A stretch of DNA of 64,000 bases from Cristatella mucedo (GCA_009760855.2 WPIO01000010.1:6155001-6219000), one strand, 5' to 3'. Positions 25,491 through 40,200 are shown, numbered from the stretch's first letter. Translations and numbers: made by a program. The notes: generated by a model from the sequence alone, not told the origin.

Positions 25491-28400
25491 AGAAAACCCT
25501 AACTGTTCCTTCAAGTACTTGTTTTGTCTCTAGGAATTGCCTTTCTATGTGCACATGCATGCTGCGATCGTGCATGTTCTTGTAAATAATTAATTAGTTT
25601 CTTTCCTTTCCAGCCTAATTAAAGTGCCTAATAAATTATTTGTTTCCTTCAGGGCACAATGGAAATTGTCACGGCTACCATCAGTATGACTTACTGGCCC
25701 ACGTAATCTGAGATATATTTCGTACCATAAATTCGTATCGAAAATCACAAAAATTAAATGTAAGAATTGTAGCTGCATTTGATTTCTGTATCCCTGCTAT
25801 CAACCTAAATAATTACGAATGTACACCCTACCCTGTAAATACAATTCGCTGAATTGATGCATATGTTGTACCATTTATACATTTATAGTACTGCTATGAT
25901 GGTATTGCTAACATGCGTGATGTCAAAATATCAGGGTAGATAACTTAACTAATTTGCATGTGTAGCTACAACATGCATTATCATTGTTAACGGTATGAGC
26001 ATTGAACTATGCACGGAATTATTAATACAAACGAGCCTGCTTTTGATCCGTGTTGTTTTATCACGTTTGTAAATGCTGTGGAACAATCTAATAGTCGGAT
26101 TTAAACATTTGTCACCGACTATTTCATGAAAAACTTCCCGAGAAATGTTATTCAAGAACTGCTAAATTTAAGCAATTTAGTTCAACCATGTTGAAATTCG
26201 AAGTACATCCTTTATTAACCTTTTCACTCGAAAATATTTCTCATTAGATTGTGCTGGATTTCTTAATTTCTAAATTAGTTATTCTCCGGCGATCTTTTGC
26301 GGGTACATTCTAGTCATTAAAATTACGGAGCACTTGTGATACCTGCCCTTGTTTCAGCATTTAATTAAATAAATATTGCAGTAGAAACATTATAGTATCA
26401 CCTTTTCGGACCCCATCGGAAACATTCTTTCCGAAACAACAAACTACACCTAAAATATATGGACATTGATCTTCCGATCATAAGAAGCAAAATATCGGTC
26501 CACTTAAGGATACTTACATTTCTGCCCTTCTAACGGATTCGATAACGGAAGCGAATGAGTTAAAAGACCAGGAGCTAAATTAGTGGAGCCGTTGGAAGGT
26601 TAGGGGAGCTAGATGAAGAGGATGACGCTGCGATATCTTGCTTTTGGCTAGGTCCTACAAGTGCGTCGATTGCTTAATTTATAACCGATAATGCAAAATT
26701 TTGCTTTAGAAGTGTACCATTGATCTGAAATTAGGAGCGCTAAAGCCTCAAGAGGAAATGGAAGAATAGCTTACTTTCAGTTTCTTGTTTTAATTTGTTT
26801 CCTCATGTTGGCTTCTTCTATTGTTTTGTATTGATAATATCGCCTTTGATTACCTATTCTTCTTTGCTCTAGCACTCTATGAAAAGAATCGTGGCCAGTT
26901 TGAAAATATCAGTCAAGAGCTGGATTACCAGTGGGCAGAGAACATGGCCTTGCCCTTGGTTTTAACTGGTTCTCTGCTGGGCGGTATTCGCTGTAGGGAA
27001 ATCTGTTTCGTGCAGCTGTAAATCAAGAAGCTTGTCGGCGGTGGCAGGGCCTGCTTTTACTTAGCGCTACCTTATATAGGCAGCTTGCTTAGTCGTTGTG
27101 GCTAGTCTTTCTCAGCTCTGATGTGACTGGCTAAACCTTAACTTGGCTGCTGCTCCGGCTTCCTAAAACTAGGCGAATAACATTGAAACATTCATTGCCG
27201 TGCCAATTGGTCAGGCAGCCGGTTATGCCATCAACTATGGTCAAGACCGTGCACAAAGCTATCCATAGTGATGCTTTGCGAGCTGTACGTTACGGCTCAT
27301 TCTATGCAGATGGAATATACCGGTGTACATTAGGTCATGGAATGATTGTTAAAGCATGGGCGTTCTTGATTGCTGTCGTGCTCGGCTACCTTCGGCATAC
27401 TTGGTAGTCCATTCGGGCGCTAGTAGCGTCGTATTTGTCGTGCATCTTCGGGGACTAGCATCTGTTAAATTCGCTCTCTCGGTGGCAACGAACTCTAGTT
27501 TAAAAGCCACTACAAACCGTTCGTTACACCATGAAGTAGTGCATTTGCTCATAAATCCCCCTAGCTGAGTCTTTGGTTAAAAGAAGGCCTCACCAGTCCC
27601 AGTCATTTCCAACTTCAACAGTTGGAAGGTCGAATAGATCACCTGGATCGACGCAGTCTGCCTGCCACTTGTAGGCACGTGCATTCGCAGTCCAACAAAC
27701 TTAATGACAATTATCAGCAAATCGTAAAGGGCCATCCTGTCTCTGGTAAGGTTCCGAAAGCCGTCATGAAGATCTTTTGGATACTGCCAGTCAAGCGATT
27801 TCTCATTCAACTTGCAAATTACGCTGACATGATTTGAGTGTTAAAGCTAGCCTTCTGAGTTAAAATTAACCCTGATGAGTCGGTGGGCAAGTGGTTAGGT
27901 CGTTTGAACGATAATCGACATATGCTAGGGTTTATTCCTTGTCTAACTCGTGATGTTTTATTACGATCTAATTCCTTTTAAATATTCTATTATCAGCACA
28001 GTCCCGACTCCTGTAAATTCACGAAATTCACGGACACTGTGTACAAGCAGTTCAGATAACGATATCATCTTCCGAAATAAATGTTGAACATCGAGTCGGT
28101 GACCGTTCCAGCTCAGCGAGCTCATTCAACTCAAGCCCGGCAGTCTTAATGTTAGACAGACCCAAAGGGGTATCCAGTATAGAGACAGCTTAAGAATAGC
28201 TGATCCAACAGCCTAATTTACATAGCTGCATGAGAGCCTGATGGTCCGTTGTTCACTTCGAGTGAACCATGAAGAATTGCCTGGAAAAACTCGGAACTAC
28301 GACTTTGTTCATGACGTGGAAGCAACTTACCAAAACTGGGTTACCCAGTGTGACTTAATTGTGGTGATACTCTAGCATACCAAGGCATTGTCGTGATTAG

Positions 28401-29021
28401 GAAGATCTACCAGCAGAGTACGATAGATGAATGGAATTTAGTAAACACGGATTAGTCAGTTAAGATATATATTCTACATATAGGCAGCCAAAAGCAGAAG
28501 AAATTCCCTATTTCTGCATACATATATATTCATGTCGGTGTAATATGTGCCTGCACAGGGAACTGCAGTAGGCTGAAACAGCGCACGGTCCATGCAGAGA
28601 GTAAAGACATGCCCATCGGTCAAAAATAAATTGTAAATTGTAATTTAAAAACTCAACTGCACTGCATAAATAACACGCTTTTCGTACGAGAGATGATGCC
28701 TTCGCACAGCAAAGGAAACATCAGCCTCTCGATCTACGCATGAGTCTTTTGGCTAGCACAATAAAGTGTCAAGCATATATTGCCACTGAGAAGCCGCTGC
28801 AGTGCCAAGACGAGCTGCAGCCAAATTGCAGACCCAGTCAGCCAGAACTGCACTTGTAAGGCTCCAGCGAAGAGACAGAAAACGCTACAATCACTAGTGG
28901 ATGCGGGTGCAGGGCTGAAATTGCAGTTGCACTACTTGCACCATTCTAACACACCGGGGCAGCAAGGCTGCAAGAGGCTGTGCAAAGCCCTCCAGCAATC
29001 GCAGAGAGCTTCCGAGCACGG
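25491..29021. other. AT-rich region downstream of FLCN, no recognised gene
   Basis: Composition is clearly more AT-rich than the rest of the window. No gene was recognised. The FLCN 3' UTR on the minus strand must lie at its right edge; the first AATAAA-type signal on that strand that I can see is near 27931-27936, about 1.1 kb past the stop codon, so the true polyadenylation site is not established. Confidence 0.4.
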
Positions 29022-29220
29022 CTACGTGGGCAGACTGAGATGGCCGATGGATGCAGCGGCAAGCATGTGATTCCTGTACTGAAGGCTCAGACCGTTCATC
29101 CAATACTTGAGTGCCTGCTGATCTTCTTCGCCAGCTCCACAGGTGAGCAGCAGCTTGCGGGTCTCCACTTCCGACCGATTGCCGCCGGCCTTGGTAAAAG
29201 TGAAGAGCACTTTCACTTTG
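29022..29220 (-). CDS. FLCN: FLCN coding exon, last
   Basis: Acceptor attgtag|c, then [48 protein letters not shown] and a TAG stop at 29022-29024. The order and spacing match the folliculin C-terminus (KVKVLFKFTK, then LLSILGASEEDN and KFWMTGLS). The last residues (GHLSLPT) correspond to the variable human tail. Confidence 0.95.
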
Positions 29221-32200
29221 CTACAATAGAGAAGCGCAAATCACTGGCCGTGGATACACGCCAGACACGCGAAGTCACGTGCGAGCGAGATCAAAGCATG
29301 GCAGAGGCGGCAGCAACTGCGCAGCCTTACTTGATCCATTCCTCCTTGATGCAGACCAGAAACTGCTCGACGACATTCCACGTCAGGTTTTGGTTGGTGA
29401 TCGCTCGCTCCATCTTGGCAAGAACGGAGGGACCTGCAATGACGCCGAACAACGTCAGCGGCAAATGGAATGTAATGTGATGTATCTCCGTCTGGAACTC
29501 CACAAAGCCACAATGACTATGTGGGTGCTACGAAGGAGAGTTTTGTAAAGTGCACTCATAGCCTAAGCAGCTTTCGGTAGCACACCGACTTCATCTCACG
29601 CAGCAAAGAGAAAGTGGGAAGCATAGCAGACTCAGGAGAGCAGTTGAGGTAGTGATTAGCATGGAAGTAGCAGCTCAGGATCGCTGAAAAGGATGAGCCA
29701 TAGTCGGCAGCAGGAGAGTAGTTGTGGTTTACGTAAGAATGCAAGGAAGCAAGTTCCACAGTCTAAGAACTGCAGAGCTAAAGCTTCTGTCGCCGAATGT
29801 TCTTAAGTGGAGGAATGGCGCAGCTAATTTATTGTCCATATAGGATCTGAGGGCTAGAGAAGACTGAAACTGCTGCACCAGTTCAGCTAGTATGGAGGAG
29901 CCAAGCCATGGCGCGCCTTGTGGATCAACGTAAGAACTTTGCTCTGTATCAGTTGATCCACCTGTAGCCATCCTAGCTCTTTTAGCAAAGGAGACACATG
30001 GTCAAACCTATGGGACTTGAAAACCACCCTTGCAGCCATAGCCATTGCAGTGGCCTAGTTGCTTTTTCTTTTGGTAGCCCAGCCAAAAGGGAATTACAAT
30101 AATCAAGCCGAGACAGAACTAAGGAGCTGGTTAATCTTTCGCAAGCCACCGTGGAAGACAGGTCCTTATCTTAGATAGAGATCGGTTGTGATGACTAGCT
30201 GTAGAAGCAATTTTCTGAATGCTTTTAAAATTTAGGCAGTTGTCGAAAACGACACCTAAATTTCGAGCATGTGGTGATGGTCGCACAGCAGCATCACCTA
30301 TTAGAAGAGCAAAGCCTTCTAATCTAGCCACACGCTTAGGGTGTCCTATGAGCAGCAGTTCAGTTTTATCGTCATTTAGTTTCAAGAAATTTTCCGACAT
30401 CCAGGATCGAATGTCGGCAAGGCAAGCATTCAGTTTATCAGTTGCTGCAGCAGATTCCGACGGTTTGAATGACAAATACAGCTGAGCATCGTCAGCATAA
30501 AAGTGATATCCTATTCCATGGGCCTCAATCACTTTTCCCAAAGGTTGAGTATAAATGGAGAACAGCGAGTGACCGAGGACAGACCCTTGAGGGACTTCAC
30601 AGGTGACCGGTCTCGTGGGTGAGACCTGACCCCCATACGACACACATTGAACACGATCAGACAAATACGATCTAAACCATGCCAGTGCCTCGCCTGCCAA
30701 ACCGATCGTTGTTCTCAATCGTTCAAGTAGGACATAGTGATCAATGGTATCGAAGGCAGCCGATAGATCTAGCAGAGCTAGGGCAGTGACTTTCCCGTCA
30801 TCGTTGCTGAATAGAATGTCATTGTTAACACGGAGGTGAGCAGCTTCAGTGGAGTACTGCCTCTTGAACCCCAATTACAATGTTTCCGACATTTAATTCT
30901 TTTCAATATGTGCTACCAGCTGCATATAGACAATTTTTCAACAATCTTTGACAAAAAAGGAAAAAGGAGAAACTGGGTGATAGTTTGCAAGGACCTCTGT
31001 ATCTAATCCAGGCTTTTTAAGTATCGGTCTAACGATTACCGATTTGAAGGACTTGGGTACGACCCCTTTTTCCGGAGAAGCATTAAAAAACTCGGTTATG
31101 GCAGGGCTAAGTTGGTCTGCCAGTGAAGGCCACAGAGATGATAGTATAGGGTCTTCAGGAGCCGACTCTTTTTGCTAGACCTTATTAAGATAGCCAAATC
31201 GCACGCAGAAACCTTGGAAAATCTTTTAAGGTAGGTCACAGGTTGCGATTCCGAAATTGCTTTACTCGGAGGGGGCTTTATGGAGGCAGAAATTTGCACA
31301 ATTTTTTCAGTAAAGGCTGAAAACGTTTCGGCTGAGCCGTTAATATCTGGGTAGTCAGACCTCGCAGATTGGCCAGTAAATTGTTTACCGTCTTATAAAC
31401 CTGTTCTGGGTCTGACTCGCAAGACTTCAATTTTCGAGTGAAAAAAGAAGTCTTGGCCTTTTTAAGCTTCAGGGTGAAAACTCGAAGAAAGTCTTTGAAA
31501 TTGACTAGATCTGCACCAGACCCCGATTTCTTAAAACGACGGTCGAGCCTGCACTTCATATGGCACATCTTTTGAAGTTTTTTGTAAATTGAAAGGAATC
31601 TCCACGGATGTGTAAACAGATAGAATGAGCGGGAGCATGCTTGTCAAGAGCACAGTTAAGTGTCATGTTCACTGCATCAGTGATTGTATCGAAGCAGCCG
31701 GTCAAGTCTGGGTGCAAATCAAGAAGACCTGCATCACCAACAGATTTCAAAAATTTGTCAATGTCAATGCTTTTTAAGTTACGTAGCTGGACAAGTTCGA
31801 CATTACCATGAAAGCCTAGAAAAGCATTATGAGGCCGTACATGGCATCACGCCCAGTCGACACGTGCCGGCTTGTGACTCCAGCCCGTGCGGCCTGCCCC
31901 CCCCCCTGGTTTCCGGGTTGCACAGTGGGCGGCTTCGCGAGGCGGCGGCGCATACCTTTGGTGGGCAGCCGAGCTGCACTCGCGAGGCTGACCCTGTAGC
32001 CGGCCAGCTTCTCGGCTGCACTGCACTTGGCGCTGGCAGCCGAGCTCTGCCTCGGCACAGGCGCTGCCGGCGGAGCGTCGGGCAGCGTGACGGCGAGCAG
32101 TGCAAAGTGGCCGTCCTCGTCGGCCAGCAGCTGGTGTGGAAGCTGCGTCGACTGCGGCACGGCGAGCAGGTTGCACCTCCACGAGTCCTCGTACGTCGTG

Positions 32201-34581
32201 CTGTAGTAGATCGCGTTGGTGCAGCCTCGGGGCAAAAGGACCTGCCCCGGGAGAAAAAGGAAAAGCGAAAATGTGCTTCGAGCTCAGAGCTGCCGCACCG
32301 CGCTGTATCTGCTACGCTTCACGATTGCCGAGCTCTAAGCTACGGGCAAGAGTCACTTGAGATACTAGTTTACATGCCAACAGCCATCCAATGACCAGCA
32401 CCCCATCCCCTTCCAGGGAGAGTCTGAAGCCACTGGTGCCACGAGCAAACAATCATGCGTTTCAGGCGCTGCACTACTGGACCCCGTAGATCAATGAGCT
32501 CGTGTGTAAGTTGGCGCAGCCAGCACTCAGCGGCAAGCAGGGTGTGGCAGAGAGCCGGACCAAGCGGCCATATCTGTCTGAGTACTGTCGGGTGCTCTGT
32601 CGCTTAGCTGGCACTCGCTCTACGAATGCAGTTGAGAGTAATACCATCGTACCTTCAGGCTGTCGATGATGGAAGCGGCTACCATCCTGTCGTTGCACTG
32701 AACCACGATCTGGTCCCCGATAACGACATGATGAGCCAGCTGGTGGAAGCTGTCGTAGCCCATAATCTAAACAAGATGGAAAATTAGGAGCTGCTTCTCA
32801 AGCGTGCACCCTGCGTGCACACGGATGGCTGGCTGGTGCAGGCACACAGAGGAGTGAGTGTACTTTGAGTGCTGCCACCACCACAGCTGCCACAGGAGCT
32901 CGCCAGCAAGCACGATAAGGAAGGAGAGATGCAAAGAGTGGATGCACCATGGCTGCACGAGATCTTGCACCGTGCAAACCCAGGCGCCATGCAAAAGGGC
33001 CGCGTGCTAGTGAAAGCTGAGATCGCCTACCACGTAGAGCTCGCGAAGATTATCGAACACTGGCCACCGTGGACCACCGTCGCTTTCGCTGCACCCAACA
33101 GATGGCAGCTGTGAGGGCATACGGTCTGCTTTCTTGCTATGCACAACGACGAATCCTTCTTCAGTTTCTATGAAAGAAAAACGTCACTACTCATTAAATT
33201 TGGGTCCTAAAGGAATACGGTTAAACAAGTACCTGAGTAATAAGTTCTGAAAGAGATATTGCCTATGCAGTAATCACCAGAGCTATAAGCAGACAAGCAG
33301 ACCATCGAACGGAGAACACTCTTTACATGCACGCATATACACACACACACACACACACGCACACACACTACCATGCATGCACAAAGAGCAGACTCTCTTC
33401 GTTATCGGCCATGGCACGAAAAAATAATCAAGGCTTCGCCAACTTCTGCAAAATAATAAAAAACTAAAATAAACACCCGCACTGACCACCAACATCAGGA
33501 AGGTCATCAGCCGCACCTTGGTAATGGCACGAACCTTCATAAAAAATCCCATAATATTATTTCAAGTATTACAGATAAACTAGTGCTTTCTATTAACAAC
33601 GAGACAAAAATCCATAAGTAGCATACTGCAAATAAGAGACAAAAGCAATGGGAGAGATGCATGCGCATGTTTTCAGTAACCCTATTATGCATGTTAGTAC
33701 CGTGCATGTTACCACTAACATTAGGTCATGCTTATTTTACAACACTGTAAAGTGCCTAGAAAGAGATCTAAGTCTCTGAGGATGCTATACAAATTAACAA
33801 TAATTGATAATTACCCACACTAAGTTCACGGATTCTGCGTGGCCACCCCACCCAATAGGACTTCCAGAGCAGGAAATCTTGAGCTACCTCCGAAAAGCCA
33901 ATTGTTGAATCAATCCTCCTTTAATTTCCAAACAAGGTTTGATCCAAGCTCTTCTCCCGAGATTGCTTTGTGGTATGCCAAGCCCGAGTCACATTTGATG
34001 GATGAATCGCTCGGATCCCCCAAAGTATTTAGCCGAGTGCAGTGACACTCATAAATATGCGGTTTGGTCCAGCGGTTAAGGTGCTCACCCCTACCAAGGT
34101 CTGGCTGAGGTCGTGGGCTCGAGCCCCGAGGCACATGTGAAGCGCCTGAATAGAGATTAAGTTCTATTGTGGCGCTATACAAATGAATTATATATATATA
34201 TATATATATATATTATAACTATATGCACCGAACGACATCAGCTAGCTGCCATTCCTTTGAATCCATGCATGACCACCTCAGGATGAAGCCGAGCCTAGGA
34301 GGTGGACCAAAAAGCCCCACGTAACCAGTGGAAGGCTATTCGTCATACAGACATAACAACACGAGTAGACGGTAGAAACACAGTGACTCTTCACTGTCTA
34401 TTAAGCCTGTGACCTTCTGGGCTCGTCAGATTGACTGTTTGGTCACTGAGAGTATGTCTTCATTGTCTGGTGGAGACTGGTTTATAAAGTTTGACGTCTG
34501 ATTCATTTCTTAACTTCTAGACCCTGCACTAGTTACGTAGCACGAGCCCTCTCCCCTTGAAAACACAAACACAAACACAAA

Positions 34582-34635
<54 letters not shown>

Positions 34636-37257
34636 CACACTCACATACTGACTAGAATGATGCCAACTACTAGCCTACTCTCCAAAGCCCAAAAGGTCTA
34701 GCGAGTCAACACACTGATGTATCTCCATTTGTAACTCCACAAAACCATATTTACTAAGTGGGTGTTACATGGGAGAGTTTTCTATAGTTTTTATATATAT
34801 TCAAAGCATAGGCGGCTTTTGGTGCACATACGGTAGCCAAGAGACTTCATCTCATGCAAAAAAAGAGAAAAGGCAGAAGCATAGGGGAGTCAAGAGGGCA
34901 ATCGAAGAAGTGAGTAACGTGAAAGTAGTAGCTCAGGATGGCTGCAGAGAATGTGCTACAGTCGGCAGAAGGAGAGTAGCTGTTGCATAGGAATTGTGGC
35001 TGTGAGTTCCACAGTCTAGTAACTGAAGAGCCAAAGGGTAACAACAACTTTTAAACCCTGGGGGGGCAATAACTTTTAAAAGCTGACAACATTCAGCCTA
35101 GTCTAACGTAACAAACCGTCCAGGCATCGTGCTAATCACCTAACCAATATTTAACAGAGCCTACCTAAGTGGTAACCGATAACTTTATACACCATAACTT
35201 GCTGCAGCCTAAAGCACACTGGGACTACCGTGTAGGCTGCCGAAACAGAGCGACAGATATGATTTAGACGGATTAGCAGGATGATCGGCAATAGTGTGTA
35301 TTTTAGCAGTAACTCGTCGGTTACCGATGTGCCAACAGGTTAGCGACTGGGCAGCATGCTACCAACTCATCCTGGCCTCATCTTTCTCTAAGGATGCCTG
35401 CAGGCTCTGACAATGCATTACAAATTCCAGCTATTCGGTCACCTTTTATGATTCTGCAGTTTACTATTGCTGCCGTCTTTGCAGTCCTCGGAGCTGCTAA
35501 GAGTTATGACAAAATCGCCTACTCAGGGCTGGTTTTGGAAAGGGCAGCTGAGCTCGATGTTCGGATCTTCTGTCGGCTACAGATAGCTAAAACAACAGCA
35601 AGCAAATCAAAAGCACAAACATGCTTCACTACATTCTTGGTCCAATTATGCCCACACACCAAGAATGCAACACAGCCCAGCCTTGCACTATGGCCGAAGC
35701 TGCAGTGGCAACTAATCCACTCGGGCAACATGAGAATTTTCGACGACGCCAGGCATACTTAAGCTGCCCACAGCATGCATAAAAATATGTGTCGACAGCC
35801 CATAAAAAATAAATATGATATTGGTTGGTATGTATGCATTTAGCATGATGTTAGCCCAGACCGATTATTTACGACCTCTTTTATCTGCTCAGGCACAGAA
35901 GCCACAAGCCTCTGCATGGTCTCCTCTGCTGTAGCATTCCACAGAGCCTGAATGTGACTGAAAAGTTCGGCTTTCAAAGTAGGCCGAACATATCTCCTCA
36001 GCCGCCTGTCGATGTCGTTCCATAAGTGTGTTTTGGGAGGAGGGTTCAGATCTGGCCATTGGCTGCACCACTTCATCACCACCGTACCCGATTCATCAAA
36101 AAAAGTGCTACATTTACCTGGAAGTAAGCTTAGGATAGTTATCTTGTGGCCAAATATATTGTTCCCAAAGCAGAAAGTTTGCCATGTTCTATCCAACCTC
36201 CCCGACCACCTGAAAGTGCACCTGTTGGTCCATAAGACCTTTGTAAAAAGTAAAGGTCAAGGCTAATTCAAAAGCCCCATTTATATAGCAGCAGAAGGGC
36301 CTTAATACATAATAATAATATAACTCATTTGTATAGCGACCTAAGAGAAATTAGTATCATCCGCTAATGCCTGCAGTAAACAACTATGCTGCAGGACTGG
36401 AGGCTACGACCCGGGTCGAGAAGTGCAAGTGATGCAGGGCTCAAACTGTGAGGTACGTTGAGCGTTCGCCAGGCGGGCTTAACTGGGCGACTGGCTTCGG
36501 GTGTGGCCGATAAGCATTGCGATCGTGTGGGGGATCGAACGTCATCTAACATAGGCACAGCCAGCATGCTGACCCTGTGCATGTCACCCCTAATCATGTT
36601 ATTCTTGTTGTTTATCAAGCATGATACCACCGCCCCCTTGATCGTGTTTCCTTTGCAGTAAATGTAAAGCGCCTAGAAAGAGAACGAGGTCTCTGAGGGT
36701 GCTTTATCAAGTGTATTATTATTATTATTATTAAATCAAAATACCCAGCAAACAATGAAAGGCTATCCGAGATGTACAAACTCGGGAGCCTTTGCCATTC
36801 CAGCTAGGCTGCCTTTCTATTTTTTCTCTGTTGCGTCACATTTCAAGCACCACAGTGCACACGGGTTTCTTCAGAATGCACAGGCACGCCCAAATTCCGA
36901 ATCTATTTGCCATGACGACAAAACTTTCTGCTGCTGTGGTCACAACCACCACACAGCCGCCAGATGGAAATTGCCCACATAGACTGCAAACGTGTCAACA
37001 ACTGTTGATACTCAAATGGCAGAACACAAGACAAGAAAGAGGCAAAACAGAACAAAGGACGTGTTCCAGGACTATTTCCAAGAGCTCAAGCCACAGGAGT
37101 GACGTCCATCCGGACTCAAGGGCATTTCGTCGGGAAGCTCTAGTGCAATCGCACACGGGACACAAGACCGACAGCGACACCGGCAGCCGCACGGCTCGCA
37201 TACCCCAGCGATCGAGCAAGCGCACAAGCAAGCAGCTACCTGGACGACGACGACGGG

Positions 37258-37292
<35 letters not shown>

Positions 37293-40200
37293 GAAGAGGA
37301 GGAGGGAGCAATAGAATCAACTGCTCGGCCACAGACGGACTCTCACCTTCTTCCTGGCTCTCCAGGTCCACGATGGCATCCTCGGTGGGCGGCCCTTCGA
37401 GCAGGGTCTCTGTCAGCCGGCGGCTGCCGGCGCGCAGCACCCACGTGAAGGACGAGTGGAGCCAGCGGAACGTGTCCGGGTCTCCGGTTAGGCAGAGCAG
37501 CGACCGAGCAGCGGCCACGCCTCGCTGCAGCCGGAAATTGGCCGGCAGCGTGGCTGCGCTGGCGCCGAGGCGTATGGCGCGCGTCGGGCAGCGCTCGTTC
37601 TCCTGCTGGAATGTGCGGACCGCTCGAGCCTGCAGGTCCTCGACGATGCGACGCACGTGCCGGACGAGGAAGGGGCACGAGTTGAGCAGGTACGTCTTGT
37701 CCATCATGACCACGATCACGCTGTACCAGCGCTGAAGGCCGCGTGCCTGCGCGTCCTTGAGGAAGAACGTGTAGCTGAGCACGTGGCCGCAGCTGCTGTC
37801 GCCGAAGAACACGGGCCCTTCGCGTCCCTGGCAGACCTGCGAACGATAAGAGCCAAGTGGTGACTGCACTCGTGAGCAAACACAGCATCAGCTTAGGCCG
37901 AGGCTCGAATGTCACATGGGCACTGAGCCGCAAGCAGCAAATAATCGAGAGGACAGCAGTGTGCCAGCACAGGCGCGCTAGGTACGGCCAAGAGACAAAA
38001 AGAAATAACTATCAAACCGCCAGAAGGATTTACGAAGCACTCTTAACGCCCTGGAAAAAAGGTTAAAAAAAGCAGGTTAAGCTGACTTAACAGCCTCATT
38101 TATATAGCAGCAGAAAAGCTTTCTCGACTATCATCACCACTTCCAGTGGTCAATCAAGGATCGACCACTGCAGGACTCGAGAAACCACGATCTCGGGTCG
38201 TGAAGAGCGACCACCTTACCTCTGGGCTAAGACCCAGGGGCCAAAGTATATTGTATCGCTCGACAGAGAGAGGAGAACAAGTAGTGCTGTCGCTAGGATT
38301 TAAACCCACGATCTCCAAAACGACGGGAATGGGTCACAGCGATGTGCCCATTTCAAGAGAAAAGTGTAGGCAGCTCACTCGGCCATCAGAAAACAATGTG
38401 CTGCAAATGACAGAGCGACCACAGAGCGCAATCGCAGTGACTTACAGATGTGACACGGCACCTTGCATGAGTATCTCGACACATGAGCATATAATGCAAT
38501 GTACATAGATGTGTACCGTACTCTCGCCCGAGCACACTACGGCCTGCACTGCAAGTGCCTTAACAGCTAAAGGTCTGCAGAAAGAGGAGAGGGTGGCTAG
38601 CAAATAGATAAATGGCACAGCACATCAGAGCAAGAGTTCGCATGCACGCACCAGCACATCAGACAAGCAGGCATTGCTTGCATGTACTGTATGCAGCATA
38701 CAAGCAGCATCAACGAGCTTCTGAAAAGGTAGTGCCAGGACAGGAAGTGACAGCTTATCCAGCTGCATGCGTTGCACGAGGCTCGACGAAATAAAGCTCC
38801 TTGAGTTCAAGTTCCTAAACACTGCAAACACAGCTGTCTCAGAAGGCTGATTGATGCTAAGAAAGGGGAAGGAAGCCGATTGTCCTCCGGCGTGGGGAAG
38901 GTGAGCGAAAGCACTACAGCAGCTCTGCCCCCCTCCCCGTGTAAAAAAAGGCAGCACGGCCATGCCAGCTGCGGAAGGTTCTTGAGCTGTCAAGCCCTGC
39001 GACTCTACCATGCACGAACAACCATCAAGCATGTGAACGTGTACAGATTGTTGTCACCAGCATTGCTACTACACAAGCAGAATACTTCTAGCTATTTAAT
39101 AGTTAGCAGCCAAGGACGAGGCATCCATTGCCAAGGTGCATATTAGGCTGCCTGACAACCAGCAGGATGCACATGTCGCCATCATGCTGGCACAGTTGCA
39201 GATATCCAGAAAAGAGAAGAGAGTGCACGCCAATGCTGGCCGGGTCTCTGCTCAGCATAAGGGTCCATTACGACTTGTCGTGGGGGAGGTCTCTCTCAAT
39301 AGAGGGTGCCTTTATTGGATTATCATAAATATAAATGCGAATGGCAAAATGAATTTTTTAGATAGAAATCAGGTTTCATTTGAACAAGACCAAAAGTGAG
39401 AAATTACAAAAATCAAGAAGGTACCTGCTGTGTATGACTGTACTGTAGGCAGTAACACAACAATACATGCAAGCCATAAGCCAGCCAGTCTAATGCCATA
39501 TTGACAATATGTCCCTCACTTCGTACGCCGGGACGTGTTCTGGAAGGAAGGCGCATGCATACCAAGGTCAAACATTGGGAGATAACTAGCAATCAGTCAA
39601 AGATTGAGCATGCCATTCGACAATCCTCAACCCTTAGCTTTAATATATAGTTTACTCTGAAGTTGCAAAACTAAGCAGTCAGAAGGTTAATCTGTCGGGG
39701 GGGGGGGCTTGACCAGTCTGTCTGATTGCATAACCTCGAGGTCGAAGCTGGTGCTGCTAGTAGGCAAAGTCCTCTAATTTCGTCAGATTCTTGGAACGGG
39801 TGCTTGTTTCTTCAGGACGTCTGCTTCCTAACTGCTCCTGATGTTGCCACCAAATGCGACCATCTTGTAAATTTAGCATCAATGTGACAGGGCCCAATCT
39901 CTCTTTTATAACCACCGGTAGCCATTGTGGAGTCTTCTAGAGCTTCAGTGCCCACACAGTGCCTCCGACGTAAAATGACCGTGCTTCAGTATGGATGTTG
40001 TGTTACTGCCGGTAGTAATGCTGACGTGTGAAGACTTGATCCTGTTAAGATGGATGCAAGAGGTCATGTCGGTAAGGAGAACCTTCTCTTCAGTATTAGT
40101 TTTGCAGGTCTGTTGTAGTTGGGGGCGTAACCGATAGGTTGAGGAGGAATTGGTATAGTCGATCTTCGAGGTAGCAGCTAGATTTCCTCAGGCCGACTTT

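Noticed and set aside
27870-27960. Another tRNA-SINE (gtgggcaagtggttagg)
   Set aside because: Only an A-box-like word is present; no B-box or SINE body follows.
33480-33552. The missing FLCN exon (text [10 protein letters not shown] on the minus strand)
   Set aside because: Only weak similarity to the expected helix, and no acceptor gives the required phase without a stop.
36792-37448. A 218-codon plus-strand frame
   Set aside because: It overlaps conserved FLCN exon 3 on the other strand and includes a GGA repeat translated as a glutamate run.
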